The notes under the pieces were generated by a model. That model saw nothing but the letters and a program-made list of their open reading frames with translations. It was not told the DNA's origin and did not search any database. A DNA stretch of 64,000 nucleotides from Streptomyces cyaneofuscatus (lineage in GTDB: Bacteria; Actinomycetota; Actinomycetes; Streptomycetales; Streptomycetaceae): contig NZ_JOEM01000012.1 of NCBI RefSeq assembly GCF_000718135.1, forward strand, positions 1-64,000, in the 5' to 3' direction. A program made the position numbers and the translations under genes. Below, in pieces: positions 16,249 through 25,822 of the stretch (the stretch's first letter is position 1; each line of letters starts with the position of its first letter).

Positions 16249-17127
16249 CTACGTCCGGTCGGCGGCGGACTCCCCGGCACGGGATCCGTCCGGTACGGGC
16301 ACGGGTTCCGGGCTCTCCGCCGGCCGCCCGCGCCCGCGTAGCAGCCGCATCCACACCCCGTACAGCAGCAGCCCCGCCGCCAGCCCCGCGCCCGCGCCGA
16401 AGCAGGCCGTCGGGATGATGTCGAGCGGGTTCTCGATGCCCCCGAAGTGGGCGTAGAAGCGCAGGCACCGGTGGACGATCCCCAGCACCATGCAGCCGGC
16501 CAACAGCCCGAGCGCACCCCAGCGCTCACCCCGGCCGAGCGCCGGGAGCGCCTCCGGCACCGGGGTCGCGACCGTGCGCCGCAGCGCGGTGAGCAGGAAC
16601 CAGCCGAGCACCACCAGCGCCAGCGCCGAGCTGCCGTACTGCGCGAACTGGTAGAGCGGGAAGCCCCCGACGCTCCGGTCGAGGAGCAGCAACTCCGTGC
16701 CCCACCGGCTGTGGTGGGTGAACGCGTCCCACACCACATGCGTGGCCGCCCCGAGCGCGGCCGACCCCACGAACACCAGCCAGGCGTGCGGCCCGAACGA
16801 CTCCCGGCTCCACCGCTGTCCTCGTACGAAGGTGTGGACGCGGCCCCGTACGCGTACCGGAAGCAGTGCCACCAGCGGTTCGCGCAGTGCTGCCCACACC
16901 GCCACCAGCACGGCGGCGATCAGCACGTTCACGGTGACCACACCGAGGAAGGTGTGTGTGAAGTCGCCGAACCTCATGGCCCCGGGGATCACGGTGTCCG
17001 CGAAGTAGGTGACGTCGGGCGCGAACGAACCGGCGATGAGGGCCGAGGGGAACAACCCCCAGCGGGCGGTCCCGTTCCGGCGGACCGCCGGGAGCACGGC
17101 GGCAGCATGGCTGAGGGTGAACGGCAT
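16249..17127 (-). CDS. DUF4184 family integral membrane protein
   Basis: 292 aa from ATG 17125-17127. The opening MPFTLSHAAAVLPAVR and the following GSFAPDV segment are the DUF4184 signature, shared with metal-dependent membrane hydrolase-like proteins. At least six hydrophobic helices are visible, and HVVWDAFTHHSRWG holds clustered His/Asp residues that could bind a metal. The C-terminal 30 residues are polar. Function is not known for the family. It is convergent with polA and has no operon partner. A much longer open frame in this register extends across the next gene and is rejected as its complement. Confidence 0.8.
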   Translation of the reverse strand: MPFTLSHAAAVLPAVRRNGTARWGLFPSALIAGSFAPDVTYFADTVIPGAMRFGDFTHTFLGVVTVNVLIAAVLVAVWAALREPLVALLPVRVRGRVHTFVRGQRWSRESFGPHAWLVFVGSAALGAATHVVWDAFTHHSRWGTELLLLDRSVGGFPLYQFAQYGSSALALVVLGWFLLTALRRTVATPVPEALPALGRGERWGALGLLAGCMVLGIVHRCLRFYAHFGGIENPLDIIPTACFGAGAGLAAGLLLYGVWMRLLRGRGRPAESPEPVPVPDGSRAGESAADRT

Positions 17128-17328
17128 GGCGGCAAGTATGCGCGAACGTCCGGAGCCGTCCCTCAGGGCACCCTCCGTTGCCCTCCCGGACCACGCCGGC
17201 GCTGGAACGTGAAAAAACAGTAAGAAGCGGTCAGGGTGCGGTGCTCGGGCGCCACATGGTGCCGTAGGGTCGCTTGAGTCCTGCGCTGGGGAGCGCGAGC
17301 AGCCTTCGAGGGGGAGGGACCGGAACGT

Positions 17329-19083
17329 ATGGCAGCGCACATTCGCCGACGGCTGCGCAAGGGGGCCACGACCACCGCGGTGGCGGCGGCCGCCGTGGCG
17401 GCGCTCGCGGCGTCCCAGGCACCCGCGGCCCCGCTGGCCGAAGGGTCCATGGGCGGCGACCAGCAGACCGCCGGCGGTGAGTCGGGCGGCCCGGAGGACG
17501 GCGCCGCCACCGGCAACTCGCCGTACTACACCGACCTTCCGCCCCTGGTCACGCCCAATCGCCCCGGTTCGTCCAGCAACCTCCCGGCCGCCACCGGCAG
17601 CGCGGAAGCGGGCATACCGGCCTCCGTCCTGGCCGCGTACAAGCAGGCCGAGCGGACCGTCGGGACCACCGACCCGGCCTGCCGGCTGCCCTGGCAACTC
17701 CTCGCGGCGATCGGCAAGGTCGAGTCCGGCCAGGCCCGCGGCGGCCAGGTCGACGCGAACGGCACCACCCCCACCCCGATCCTCGGCCCGGCCCTCAACG
17801 GCCAGGGCTTCGCGCTGATCAAGGACACCGACGGCGGGGCGTACGACGGCGACGCCGTCCATGACCGCGCGGTCGGCCCGATGCAGTTCATCCCGTCCAC
17901 CTGGGCCACCTGGGGCCAGGACGCGAACGGCGACGGCCGCAAGGACCCCAACAACATCTACGACGCGGCGCTCGCCGCCGGCCGCTACCTCTGCGCGGGC
18001 GGCCGGAACCTCGCCGTCGCCGCCGATCTCGACCGGGCGGTGCTGAGCTACAACCAGTCGACGGAGTACCTGCGTACGGTCCGCTCCTGGTTCGCGTACT
18101 ACCAGCGCGGCACGCACGAGGTGCCCGACGGCAGCGGAGTCCTCCCCACCGCGCCGAGCACCCCGACGCCGAGCCCCACCCCGAGCCCCGGTGGGACGAC
18201 GAGCCCCACCCCCGGCGGGACGACGAGCCCGAAGCCCTCCCCGTCTCCGTCCAAGCCCGGCGGTACGAAGCCGACCCCCGGCCCCTCCAAGCCCGGCGAC
18301 GGCACCACCAGCCCCACCCCGACCCCGACGCCTCCCCGCCCGACGCCGCCCCCGTCCCCGGCCGAGACCTTCGGCTCCCTGGAGAACGCGGGCACCGGCC
18401 CCCTCACCGCCACCGCCGGCTCCACGTTCGACGAGCGGGTCTCCGTCCGCGCCCGCAACGCCCTCGGCGCCCCGATGGCCAAGGTGCCCGTCACCTTCAC
18501 CGTCACCGGGACCACCGGCACCCTCTTCGACGGCGGCAAGAAGACGGTCACGGTCATCAGCAAGGCCGACGGCACCGCCACCGCACCCGCGCTCAAGGCG
18601 GGCGAGAAGACCGGCGAGTTCGCCGTCACCGCCACCGCGGGCACCACCCGGCCGCGCACCCTGACCTACGCGGCGAGCGTCACCGCCCGCCAGGCCGACA
18701 AGATCGTCCGGGTCGGCGACAGGGCGCTCGTCGCCGCACCCGGCGAGAAGTTCGCCGACGCCGTCACCGTCAAGGCCACGCACAAGGGCGTCGCCGCCCC
18801 GGGAGTGGCCGTCACCGCCACCATGGTCAAGGACAGCCTGGGGCTCATCGACAACGACAAGGGCCCGTACTTCAAGGACGCGGACGGCAAGCCGCTGCGG
18901 ACGCTGGACCTCACCACGGGCGCCGACGGCCTGCTCCAGCTCCCGGAGATCTTCGCCGACGAGAACCCGGGCACATACAAGCTGCGGCTCACCACCGAGG
19001 GCGGCGGCTCGGTCGTCATCGAGCTGACCGTCCAGGCCCCCGAGGAGACGGCCCCGGAGGAGACGGAAACCCCCGAAGCCTGA
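17329..19083 (+). CDS. Secreted lytic transglycosylase with Ig-like C-terminus
   Basis: 584 aa. Layout: basic signal peptide (about 1-33), low-complexity segment, lytic-transglycosylase/SLT-like domain (about 95-265), a Pro/Thr/Ser linker (about 270-350) and two Ig-like beta domains to the end. The catalytic Glu is probably Glu132 in AAIGKVESGQ; AVGPMQFIPSTWATWG, AALAAGRYLCAGG and VLSYNQS are family hallmarks. The enzyme should cleave peptidoglycan glycan strands outside the membrane, with the tail binding wall or partners. An RBS-like GGGAGGGA precedes the ATG. I checked the leader for a ydaO (c-di-AMP) riboswitch, often found before streptomycete cell-wall hydrolases, and did not see the conserved core. 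Confidence 0.88.
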   Translation: MAAHIRRRLRKGATTTAVAAAAVAALAASQAPAAPLAEGSMGGDQQTAGGESGGPEDGAATGNSPYYTDLPPLVTPNRPGSSSNLPAATGSAEAGIPASVLAAYKQAERTVGTTDPACRLPWQLLAAIGKVESGQARGGQVDANGTTPTPILGPALNGQGFALIKDTDGGAYDGDAVHDRAVGPMQFIPSTWATWGQDANGDGRKDPNNIYDAALAAGRYLCAGGRNLAVAADLDRAVLSYNQSTEYLRTVRSWFAYYQRGTHEVPDGSGVLPTAPSTPTPSPTPSPGGTTSPTPGGTTSPKPSPSPSKPGGTKPTPGPSKPGDGTTSPTPTPTPPRPTPPPSPAETFGSLENAGTGPLTATAGSTFDERVSVRARNALGAPMAKVPVTFTVTGTTGTLFDGGKKTVTVISKADGTATAPALKAGEKTGEFAVTATAGTTRPRTLTYAASVTARQADKIVRVGDRALVAAPGEKFADAVTVKATHKGVAAPGVAVTATMVKDSLGLIDNDKGPYFKDADGKPLRTLDLTTGADGLLQLPEIFADENPGTYKLRLTTEGGGSVVIELTVQAPEETAPEETETPEA

Positions 19084-19233
19084 CCCACCGCCCCATTGGC
19101 AGCCCCCGCTCCACCGACAGCCCCCGCGCCCGCCCGGCGCGGGGGCTGTCCGCTGTGTTCTCATCTCGCGCCCCGGTTGCTACGGTGCCCCACCCCTGAC
19201 GCACCGTCAGTTCACCGTCCCGGGAGGTCGAGC

Positions 19234-19371
19234 ATGCGTGCCCTCGTCGCCGCCGCCATCGGTCTGGCCGCCGCCCTCGCGCTCGTGTTCACGCTCTCCG
19301 CCGTCGGCTCCCCGCCGGGCGAGACCTCACCGAAACCGCTGCTCACCACCGTCCCGGGCCCCAAGCAGTAG
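19234..19371 (+). CDS. Small membrane protein, 45 aa (SPW_0924-like)
   Basis: 45 aa. GGGAGG lies 6 nt before the ATG. One N-terminal hydrophobic helix (VAAAIGLAAALALVFTL) is followed by a polar tail SPPGETSPKPLLTTVPGPKQ. It resembles the short streptomycete proteins catalogued as the SPW_0924 family; this name is from memory and the function is unknown. It sits 70 nt before the DUF3068 gene and is probably cotranscribed. Its TAG stop lies inside a four-copy 15-nt tandem repeat. Confidence 0.6.
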   Translation: MRALVAAAIGLAAALALVFTLSAVGSPPGETSPKPLLTTVPGPKQ

Positions 19372-19422
19372 CCCGGCAAGCAGCAGCCCAGCCAGCAGTA
19401 GCCCAGCCAGCAGCAGCCCAGC
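19363..19422 (+). repeat. Four tandem 15-nt repeats across a stop codon
   Basis: Four copies of a 15-nt unit close to CAGCAGYAGCCCAGC run from 19363 to 19422. The first copy contains the TAG stop of the 45-aa gene; the third contains another in-frame TAG. In the small gene's frame the copies read Lys/Gln-Gln-(stop or Gln)-Pro-Ser/Gly; in the frame of the downstream gene they read as Ser/Pro/Ala without stops. Copy number is likely to vary between strains. Confidence 0.8.
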
Positions 19423-19441
19423 AAAGGAGAGGTCCACCACC

Positions 19442-20434
19442 ATGCGCCGCCGAGCCGGTCTCGTCCTCCTCGCCTTCGCCGTCTTCTTCGCCGCCCTGTC
19501 CCCGCTGCTGCGCTGGTACGCCTTCCCCCGGCTGGCCAAGGTCCCGCCGAACCAGTACCAGGAGGTCGTCCTGGAGGCGAAGCCCGCCACTCTCCTCGAC
19601 TACACGACCCTCAAGGCGAAGGAGGTCGAGAAGGTCACCATCGTCCAGACGCTCAAGGGCAACGTGGAGGAGTCCGAGAAGATCGAACGCAGCGCCGGAC
19701 GGGACGTCGTCGTCTGGGACGCGCTCTCCTACATCGAGGGCCCCGACGGCAAGATGGTCTCCGAGATCCCCGAGCGCTACATCTTCGACGCCCACACCCA
19801 GGCCCCCGTCAACGCCACGGGCGAGATGGTCGACGGCGACCCCGTCCGCCGCACCGGCATCGAGTTCAAATGGCCCTTCCTCACCGAGAAGCGGGACTAC
19901 GAGTACTTCGACGCCCAGTCCCGTACCACCGCGCCCATCCACTACAAGGGCACCCGTACCTTCCGCGGCCTGGAGGTCTACTACTTCGAGCAGACCATCC
20001 CGTGGACCAAGGTCCCGATGCCGAAGAAGATGCCCATCGAGGGCGTCACCGCCGAGCAGATCGCGCAGACCGGCATGACCCGCTGGTACACCACCCAGCG
20101 CATGTTCTGGGTCGACCCCGTCACCGGAGCGCCGGTCAACGGCGAGGAGATCCACGAGGAGGAGCTGCGCAACGCCAAGAAGATGGGCATGTCCGAGGAC
20201 ACCGTCACCGCGTTCTCCGGCCATGTGAAGATGCGCGAGGACTACATCGTGGACACCGTCGAGCTGGTGAAGTCCCAGCGCGTCCTGGTCCTCCTGCTCA
20301 CCTCGTACCTGCCCTGGGGCTTCCTGGGCCTCGGCATCGGCCTGCTCGCGCTGGCGCTGTGGCTGGAGGCGCGGTCACGGCGGCCGGCGGCGACGGAGAG
20401 CTCTACGGTCCCTGAGAGCCCTACGAACGCTTGA
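19442..20434 (+). CDS. DUF3068 domain protein
   Basis: 330 aa from ATG 19442, with AAAGGAGAGG upstream. One membrane helix at each end (about residues 5-25 and 283-305) encloses a large extracytoplasmic domain typical of DUF3068 (PorA-like) proteins, with RWYAFPRLAKVP near the start and EYFDAQSRTTAPIHYKG in the centre. In mycolate-containing actinobacteria, relatives are associated with the envelope; in Streptomyces the role is unknown. It follows the 45-aa membrane protein and overlaps the convergent hrpB gene by 14 bp at the 3' ends. Confidence 0.82.
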   Translation: MRRRAGLVLLAFAVFFAALSPLLRWYAFPRLAKVPPNQYQEVVLEAKPATLLDYTTLKAKEVEKVTIVQTLKGNVEESEKIERSAGRDVVVWDALSYIEGPDGKMVSEIPERYIFDAHTQAPVNATGEMVDGDPVRRTGIEFKWPFLTEKRDYEYFDAQSRTTAPIHYKGTRTFRGLEVYYFEQTIPWTKVPMPKKMPIEGVTAEQIAQTGMTRWYTTQRMFWVDPVTGAPVNGEEIHEEELRNAKKMGMSEDTVTAFSGHVKMREDYIVDTVELVKSQRVLVLLLTSYLPWGFLGLGIGLLALALWLEARSRRPAATESSTVPESPTNA

Positions 20435-22928
20435 GGCGCGCCGAGGTGTACCGCGTCGCCTGTACGGTCGCGGGGTCCTCCGGCCACGGATGCTTCGGGT
20501 AGCGGCCGCGCAGCTCCGCCCGTACGGCCTTGTAGCCGTCCTGCCAGAACGAGGCCAGGTCCGCCGTGACGGCCGCCGGGCGCCCGGCGGGGGAGAGCAG
20601 GTGGACCAGGACCGGCACCCCGGCCACCGTGGGCGTCTCGCTCAGCCCGAACAACTCCTGGAGCTTCACCGCCAGTACGGGCTGCTCGCCGCCGTACTCG
20701 ACCCGGATACGGGAGCCGCTCGGCACCTCGATCCGCTCCGGCGCCAGCTCGTCCAGCCGCACCGCCTCACCCGTCGCCCACGGCAGCAGCCGGCGCAGCG
20801 CCTGCCCCGCGTCGATCCGGCCCAGGTCGGAGCGGCGCCGGGCCCGCGACAGCTCCGGCTCCAGCCACGCCCCGGGCTCCGCCAGCAGCGCCTCGTCCGA
20901 CACGTCGGGCCACGGCGCCCCCAGCACCCGGTGGAGGAACGCCAGGCGCAGCCGGAACTGCTCACTGTCCCGGGTCCACCGCAGCAGCCCGAGCCCTTCC
21001 CGCCCCAGCCCCTCCACCAGGGCCCCGCGCACCAGCTCCGGATCCGGCTGCCTCAGCGGCCGTACCGCCAGCTCCACCGCCCCCACCCGGTCCACCGACC
21101 GGGCCACCACCTCGCCGTCCACCCAGCGGACCTCCTCGCCCCGCACTCGCAGATGCCCGGCGGCCAGGAGGGCGGTGGGCTCGTCGACCACCGCCGCCAG
21201 CCGCACCCGGGCCGAGGCCGCGTGGGAGGGCCGGTCCGCGACGGCGACGGCCAGCCAGGGCGCGCTGCGCAGCCGCGATCCGTCCCGCAGCTCCGCGCCC
21301 GTGCCCGACACCATGAGGAAGGCCCCGTCGCCCCGGGCCCGCGCCACCCGCTCGGGAAACGCCAGGGCGGCGACGAGCCCGACGACGGCGTCGTCGGAGC
21401 CAACGCCTTTCGTGCCGCCGGAATCGGAGCCCAGGGACGACGACAGCCGCCGCACCTCCTGCTTCCAGCGGGCCGCGTACCCGTCCTGCCCCCGCCGGGC
21501 GGTCCGCAGCGCCGCCGCCAGATCGTCCCCGTACTCCCTGGGCGGCTCCTCGCTCAGCAGCGCCACCACCTCCGCCGCCCGCCGCGCCCCGGCCTCCGAG
21601 GCGCCGTCCAGCAACGCCCGCGCCAGCCGGGGATGCAGCCCGAGCCGGGACATCCGTACGCCGCGCTCCGTGACCCGGCCCGCCTCGTCCACCGCGCCGA
21701 TCGCCTCCAGCACCTCGCGGGCGGCGCCCATGGCCCCGGCGGGCGGCGGGTCCAGCAGGGCGAGCGAGGAGGCGTCCGGGTCGCCCCAGCACGCCGCCTG
21801 GAGCGCGAACGCCGCGAGGTCGGCCACCTTGATCTCGGGGGAGGGGAAGCGCGCGAGCCGCCCGTCCTCGGCCTGGTCCCAGCACCGGTACACCGCCCCG
21901 GCCGCCTCCCGCCCGGCCCGCCCCGCACGCTGCCGTCCGGCCGCCTGGGAGGCCCGTACGGTGGTCAGGGCGCTCAGGCCCCGGGCATGGTCGGTACGGG
22001 GTTCCCGAGCGAGGCCCGAGTCGACGACGACCCGCACGCCCGGCACCGTCAGCGACGACTCCGCCACCGAGGTCGCCAGCACCACCCGCCGTACGCCGGA
22101 CGACCCGGCGAGCACGGCGTCCTGCACGGCGGCCGGGGCGCGCCCGTGCACCTGGAGCACCTCGGCGTCCACCCCGGCGAGCTGGCCGGCCACCCGCGAG
22201 ATCTCCCCGACCCCGGGCAGAAAACAGAGCACGTCCCCGTCCCGCTCCACCAGCGCCCGCCGCACGGTCGCCGCCACATGCGTCAGCAGCACCGGATCCA
22301 CGCGCATCCCGTGTGGTGGCTTCACCGGCCGGGCGGGCGGCGCCCAGACGACCTCCACCGGGTACGAGACCCCCTCGGCCTCGATCACCGGGGCGTCGCC
22401 CAGCAGCCGCGCCCACCCCTCCGCGTCCGTCGTCGCGGACGCCGCCACCAGCCGCAGATCGGGCCGGATCGCCTCCCGTACGTCCAGGAGGAACGCGGCC
22501 ACCGTGTCGGCGTCCAGATGACGCTCATGGCACTCGTCGATGATCACCACGTCGACCCCGGCCAGCTCCTGGTCCCGCTGGAGCCGCTGGAGCAGCACCC
22601 CGGTGGTCACGATCTCCACCAAGGTGTCCCGCCCGACCACGCGCTCCCCGCGCACGGTGAAACCGATCCGCCCGCCCGGCTGCTCGCCCAGCAGCCACGC
22701 CATCCGCCGCGCCGCCGCCCGCGCGGCGATCCGGCGCGGCTCGGCGACCACGACCCGGCGCACCGGCCCGTCCCCGGTCAGCCCGGCCAGGACCAGCGGC
22801 ACGAGGGTCGTCTTGCCGGTGCCGGGCGGGGCGCAGAGGACGGCGACGCCACGGTCGTCCAGCGCGCGCCGGAGCGCGGGGACGGCGGTGCGGACGGGAA
22901 GACGGTCCAGGGCTTCGGTGCGGATCAC
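20421..22928 (-). CDS. hrpB: ATP-dependent helicase HrpB
   Basis: 835 aa, full-length DEAH-type superfamily 2 helicase. It shows Walker A PPGTGKTT (GTGKT 36-40), the DEAH-box variant IIDECHERH, SAT (VAASATTDA) and motif VI QRAGRAGR in the first half, followed by winged-helix/ratchet segments and the HrpB C-terminal domain (LLPWATGEAVRLDELAPERI). It is predicted to unwind nucleic acid, probably RNA; bacterial HrpB function is poorly defined. The GTG start (22926-22928) is supported by the conserved LDRLPVR opening. The 3' end overlaps DUF3068 by 14 bp without sharing a strand. Confidence 0.93.
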   Translation of the reverse strand: MIRTEALDRLPVRTAVPALRRALDDRGVAVLCAPPGTGKTTLVPLVLAGLTGDGPVRRVVVAEPRRIAARAAARRMAWLLGEQPGGRIGFTVRGERVVGRDTLVEIVTTGVLLQRLQRDQELAGVDVVIIDECHERHLDADTVAAFLLDVREAIRPDLRLVAASATTDAEGWARLLGDAPVIEAEGVSYPVEVVWAPPARPVKPPHGMRVDPVLLTHVAATVRRALVERDGDVLCFLPGVGEISRVAGQLAGVDAEVLQVHGRAPAAVQDAVLAGSSGVRRVVLATSVAESSLTVPGVRVVVDSGLAREPRTDHARGLSALTTVRASQAAGRQRAGRAGREAAGAVYRCWDQAEDGRLARFPSPEIKVADLAAFALQAACWGDPDASSLALLDPPPAGAMGAAREVLEAIGAVDEAGRVTERGVRMSRLGLHPRLARALLDGASEAGARRAAEVVALLSEEPPREYGDDLAAALRTARRGQDGYAARWKQEVRRLSSSLGSDSGGTKGVGSDDAVVGLVAALAFPERVARARGDGAFLMVSGTGAELRDGSRLRSAPWLAVAVADRPSHAASARVRLAAVVDEPTALLAAGHLRVRGEEVRWVDGEVVARSVDRVGAVELAVRPLRQPDPELVRGALVEGLGREGLGLLRWTRDSEQFRLRLAFLHRVLGAPWPDVSDEALLAEPGAWLEPELSRARRRSDLGRIDAGQALRRLLPWATGEAVRLDELAPERIEVPSGSRIRVEYGGEQPVLAVKLQELFGLSETPTVAGVPVLVHLLSPAGRPAAVTADLASFWQDGYKAVRAELRGRYPKHPWPEDPATVQATRYTSARLKRS

Positions 22929-22992
22929 GCCCCCAGTGTCGTACGGGCGCTTCCCCGGGCCGGACGTCGGCCCGGCTCGCCCACGAAGGACA

Positions 22993-23823
22993 TCAGTCCC
23001 GCTCGCACACGAAGATCGCGGTCCCCGGGATCAGGTTGCCGCGCAGCGGGGACCAGCCGCCCCACTCCTGGTCGTTCCACGCGGGCCATTCCGGTTCGAC
23101 GAGGTCGACCAGACGGAAACCGCCCGCCACCACGTCCCTCACCCGGTCACCGAGCGTGCGGTGGTGTTCCACATAGACGGCGTTGCCCCGCTCGTCCTGC
23201 TCGACATAGGGGACGCGGTCGAAGTAGGAGGCGGCGACGGAGAGGCCCTCGGGCCCCGGCTCGTCGGGGAACGCCCAGCGGATCGGGTGCGTCACGGAGA
23301 AGACCCAGCGCCCGCCGGGCCGCAGCACCCGGTGGACCTCGCGGAAGACCTGTACGGGATCGGCGACGAAGGGCACCGCCCCGTACGCGGAGCACGCCAG
23401 GTCGAAGGAGGCGTCCCGGAAGGGGAGCCGGCCCGCGTCCGCCTCGACGAGGGGGAGGCCCTCGCCGATGCGCAGGGCGTGCTGGAGCTGGCGGTGGGAG
23501 AGGTCGAGCGCCACCGGGCGGGCGCCCTGTCCGGCGAGCCAGCGCGAGCACTGTGCGGCGCCGGCGCCGATCTCCAGGACGTCGAGCCCTTTGAGGGAGG
23601 CGGCGGGCCCCAGGAGGGCGGCGTCCGCCTCGTCGAGCCCTTCCGGGCCCCAGACGAAGCGGTCGTCCCCCAGGAAGGAGCCGTGATCGTTCTGGTATTC
23701 GTCGGCGTTCCGGTCCCACCACCCGCGGCTGGCCCGGCTGCTCTCGGCCTCGTCCGCCACCCGCCGGGTCGCTTCGGGTTCTGCGGGTTCCTCTGTGTAG
23801 GTCCCGTGGATCTCTTGGCTCAT
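22993..23823 (-). CDS. Class I SAM-dependent methyltransferase
   Basis: 276 aa. The Rossmann-type methyltransferase motif I LDVLEIGAGAAQCSRWLAGQ is clear, followed by VALDLSHRQL, the acidic VEADAGRLPF and the loop ACSAYGAVPFVADP. A tryptophan-rich N-terminus (RGWWDRNADEY) and the end segment EWPAWNDQEWGGWSPLRG match a streptomycete family whose substrate is unknown. It lies 64 nt upstream of hrpB on the same strand, so the two may be cotranscribed. It is divergent from rpsA across a 436-bp gap. Confidence 0.85.
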   Translation of the reverse strand: MSQEIHGTYTEEPAEPEATRRVADEAESSRASRGWWDRNADEYQNDHGSFLGDDRFVWGPEGLDEADAALLGPAASLKGLDVLEIGAGAAQCSRWLAGQGARPVALDLSHRQLQHALRIGEGLPLVEADAGRLPFRDASFDLACSAYGAVPFVADPVQVFREVHRVLRPGGRWVFSVTHPIRWAFPDEPGPEGLSVAASYFDRVPYVEQDERGNAVYVEHHRTLGDRVRDVVAGGFRLVDLVEPEWPAWNDQEWGGWSPLRGNLIPGTAIFVCERD

Positions 23824-24032
23824 CGTGCCCGCCGTTGTAGTTTGCCTTCACTCGCCGCACGCGGTACGTACCAGGGGTAGGTGCCGGGAGACGGACGCGT
23901 GTGCGCGACGCCTTGCCGCACTGCCGTATTGTGTCCGGGTCGAATCGGCCCGAACGCGCCTCGGAGAACAGGAGTTGCTCCGGTACAGGGCCGTTGAGGG
24001 GCCGTCGCGTCCCCGGTCCGCGCCTGCGCGCA

Positions 24033-24061
24033 TTGACCCTGTCCGGCTGCCCCCGTATGCT
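24033..24061 (+). promoter_or_regulatory. rpsA vegetative promoter
   Basis: TTGACC at 24033-24038, a 17-nt spacer and TATGCT at 24056-24061 form a strong HrdB-type promoter. A start near 24068 leaves a leader of about 190 nt before the rpsA ATG. The rest of the 436-bp gap (23824-24259) shows no gene. The leader could hold an S1 autoregulatory structure, but I could not identify one with confidence. Confidence 0.75.
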
Positions 24062-24259
24062 ACAAGTTGCGCTGCGAGCCTGCGCGCCTCAGACCTAGCA
24101 GGCCGCGCTCGCGTCTGTTGCATGTCCCCTCGGTTGTCGAGGCGTCTCTCCGGAAACGGATTGCGCGCTTTCCAGGCTGTCCGGCTTCTGCAGAGGCGAT
24201 ACGGGCTTTCGGCGTAGCAGTACCTACGACTCTCTGTCCGTACCGGAGCCCTTTCCCAC

Positions 24260-25771
24260 ATGACGAGCAGCACCGAGACCACCGCCACCACTCCGCAGGT
24301 TGCGGTCAACGACATCGGCGACGCGGACGCGTTCCTCGCGGCGATCGACGAGACGATCAAGTACTTCAACGACGGCGACATCGTTGACGGTGTCATCGTC
24401 AAGGTTGACCGGGACGAGGTTCTCCTCGACATCGGTTACAAGACCGAAGGCGTCATCCCGAGCCGCGAGCTCTCGATCAAGCACGACGTCGACCCGAACG
24501 AGGTCGTCAAGGTCGGCGACGAGATCGAGGCCCTGGTTCTCCAGAAGGAGGACAAGGAAGGCCGCCTGATCCTCTCGAAGAAGCGCGCTCAGTACGAGCG
24601 TGCCTGGGGCACCATCGAGAAGATCAAGGAAGAAGACGGCATCGTCACCGGTACCGTCATCGAGGTCGTCAAGGGTGGTCTCATCCTCGACATCGGCCTC
24701 CGTGGCTTCCTCCCGGCGTCGCTCGTCGAGATGCGTCGTGTCCGCGACCTCCAGCCCTACGTGGGCAAGGAGCTCGAGGCGAAGATCATCGAGCTGGACA
24801 AGAACCGCAACAACGTGGTCCTGTCCCGCCGCGCCTGGCTCGAGCAGACCCAGTCCGAGGTTCGCCAGACGTTCCTCACCACCCTGCAGAAGGGTCAGGT
24901 CCGCTCCGGCGTCGTCTCCTCGATCGTCAACTTCGGTGCCTTCGTGGACCTGGGTGGCGTCGACGGTCTCGTGCACGTCTCCGAGCTCTCCTGGAAGCAC
25001 ATCGACCACCCCTCCGAGGTTGTCGAGGTCGGCCAGGAAGTCACCGTCGAGGTCCTCGACGTCGACATGGACCGCGAGCGCGTCTCCCTGTCGCTCAAGG
25101 CGACGCAGGAAGACCCGTGGCAGCAGTTCGCCCGGACGCACCAGATCGGTCAGGTCGTCCCGGGTAAGGTCACGAAGCTCGTTCCGTTCGGTGCGTTCGT
25201 CCGCGTCGACGAGGGCATCGAGGGTCTGGTCCACATCTCCGAGCTGGCCGAGCGCCACGTGGAGATCCCGGAGCAGGTCGTCCAGGTCAACGACGAGATC
25301 TTCGTCAAGGTCATCGACATCGACCTCGAGCGCCGCCGCATCAGCCTCTCGCTGAAGCAGGCCAACGAGTCCTTCGGTGGCGACCCGGCCTCGGTCGAGT
25401 TCGACCCGACGCTGTACGGCATGGCCGCGTCGTACGACGACCAGGGCAACTACATCTACCCCGAGGGCTTCGACCCCGAGACCAACGACTGGCTCGAGGG
25501 CTTCGAGGCACAGCGCGAGGTCTGGGAGACCCAGTACGCCGAGGCGCAGCAGCGCTTCGAGCAGCACCAGGCCCAGGTCATCAAGTCCCGCGAGGCCGAC
25601 GAGGCCGCCGCTGCCGAGGGTGCTGCCGCCCCGGCCGGCGCCGCTCCGGCCGCCTCGGGTGGCTCCGGTGGCGGTTCGTACTCCTCGGAGTCGGCGGACA
25701 ACTCCGGCGCCCTGGCGTCGGACGAGGCCCTCGCCGCCCTGCGCGAGAAGCTGGCGGGCGGCCAGAGCTGA
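24260..25771 (+). CDS. rpsA: 30S ribosomal protein S1
   Basis: 503 aa with four S1 RNA-binding repeats (roughly residues 36-105, 123-188, 209-277 and 294-363), each with the GxV...GAFV/GFLP pattern, for example VSSIVNFGAFVDLGGVDGLVHVSE. The C-terminal 100 residues are acidic then Ala/Gly/Ser-rich, without further S1 repeats, as in other high-GC Gram-positives. It helps mRNA docking on the 30S subunit. Codon use is highly biased and includes GGT and CGT codons, as expected for an abundant ribosomal protein. A strong promoter lies about 200 nt upstream and a terminator follows. Confidence 0.97.
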   Translation: MTSSTETTATTPQVAVNDIGDADAFLAAIDETIKYFNDGDIVDGVIVKVDRDEVLLDIGYKTEGVIPSRELSIKHDVDPNEVVKVGDEIEALVLQKEDKEGRLILSKKRAQYERAWGTIEKIKEEDGIVTGTVIEVVKGGLILDIGLRGFLPASLVEMRRVRDLQPYVGKELEAKIIELDKNRNNVVLSRRAWLEQTQSEVRQTFLTTLQKGQVRSGVVSSIVNFGAFVDLGGVDGLVHVSELSWKHIDHPSEVVEVGQEVTVEVLDVDMDRERVSLSLKATQEDPWQQFARTHQIGQVVPGKVTKLVPFGAFVRVDEGIEGLVHISELAERHVEIPEQVVQVNDEIFVKVIDIDLERRRISLSLKQANESFGGDPASVEFDPTLYGMAASYDDQGNYIYPEGFDPETNDWLEGFEAQREVWETQYAEAQQRFEQHQAQVIKSREADEAAAAEGAAAPAGAAPAASGGSGGGSYSSESADNSGALASDEALAALREKLAGGQS

Positions 25772-25822
25772 CGCTCCGGACCCCGGCGGCTCATCGGCTG
25801 CGGTGAAGCTGTAGAGCACGAA

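Noticed and set aside
17128..17328. ydaO/c-di-AMP riboswitch before the transglycosylase gene
   Set aside because: A TCGCTTGAGTCC stretch looked similar, but the conserved GGGGAACC core and paired elements are missing.
17128..19164. Upstream extension of the DUF4184 frame across the transglycosylase gene
   Set aside because: It is antisense Gly/Arg/Val-rich sequence; the DUF4184 signature starts at 17127 with MPFTLSHAAA.
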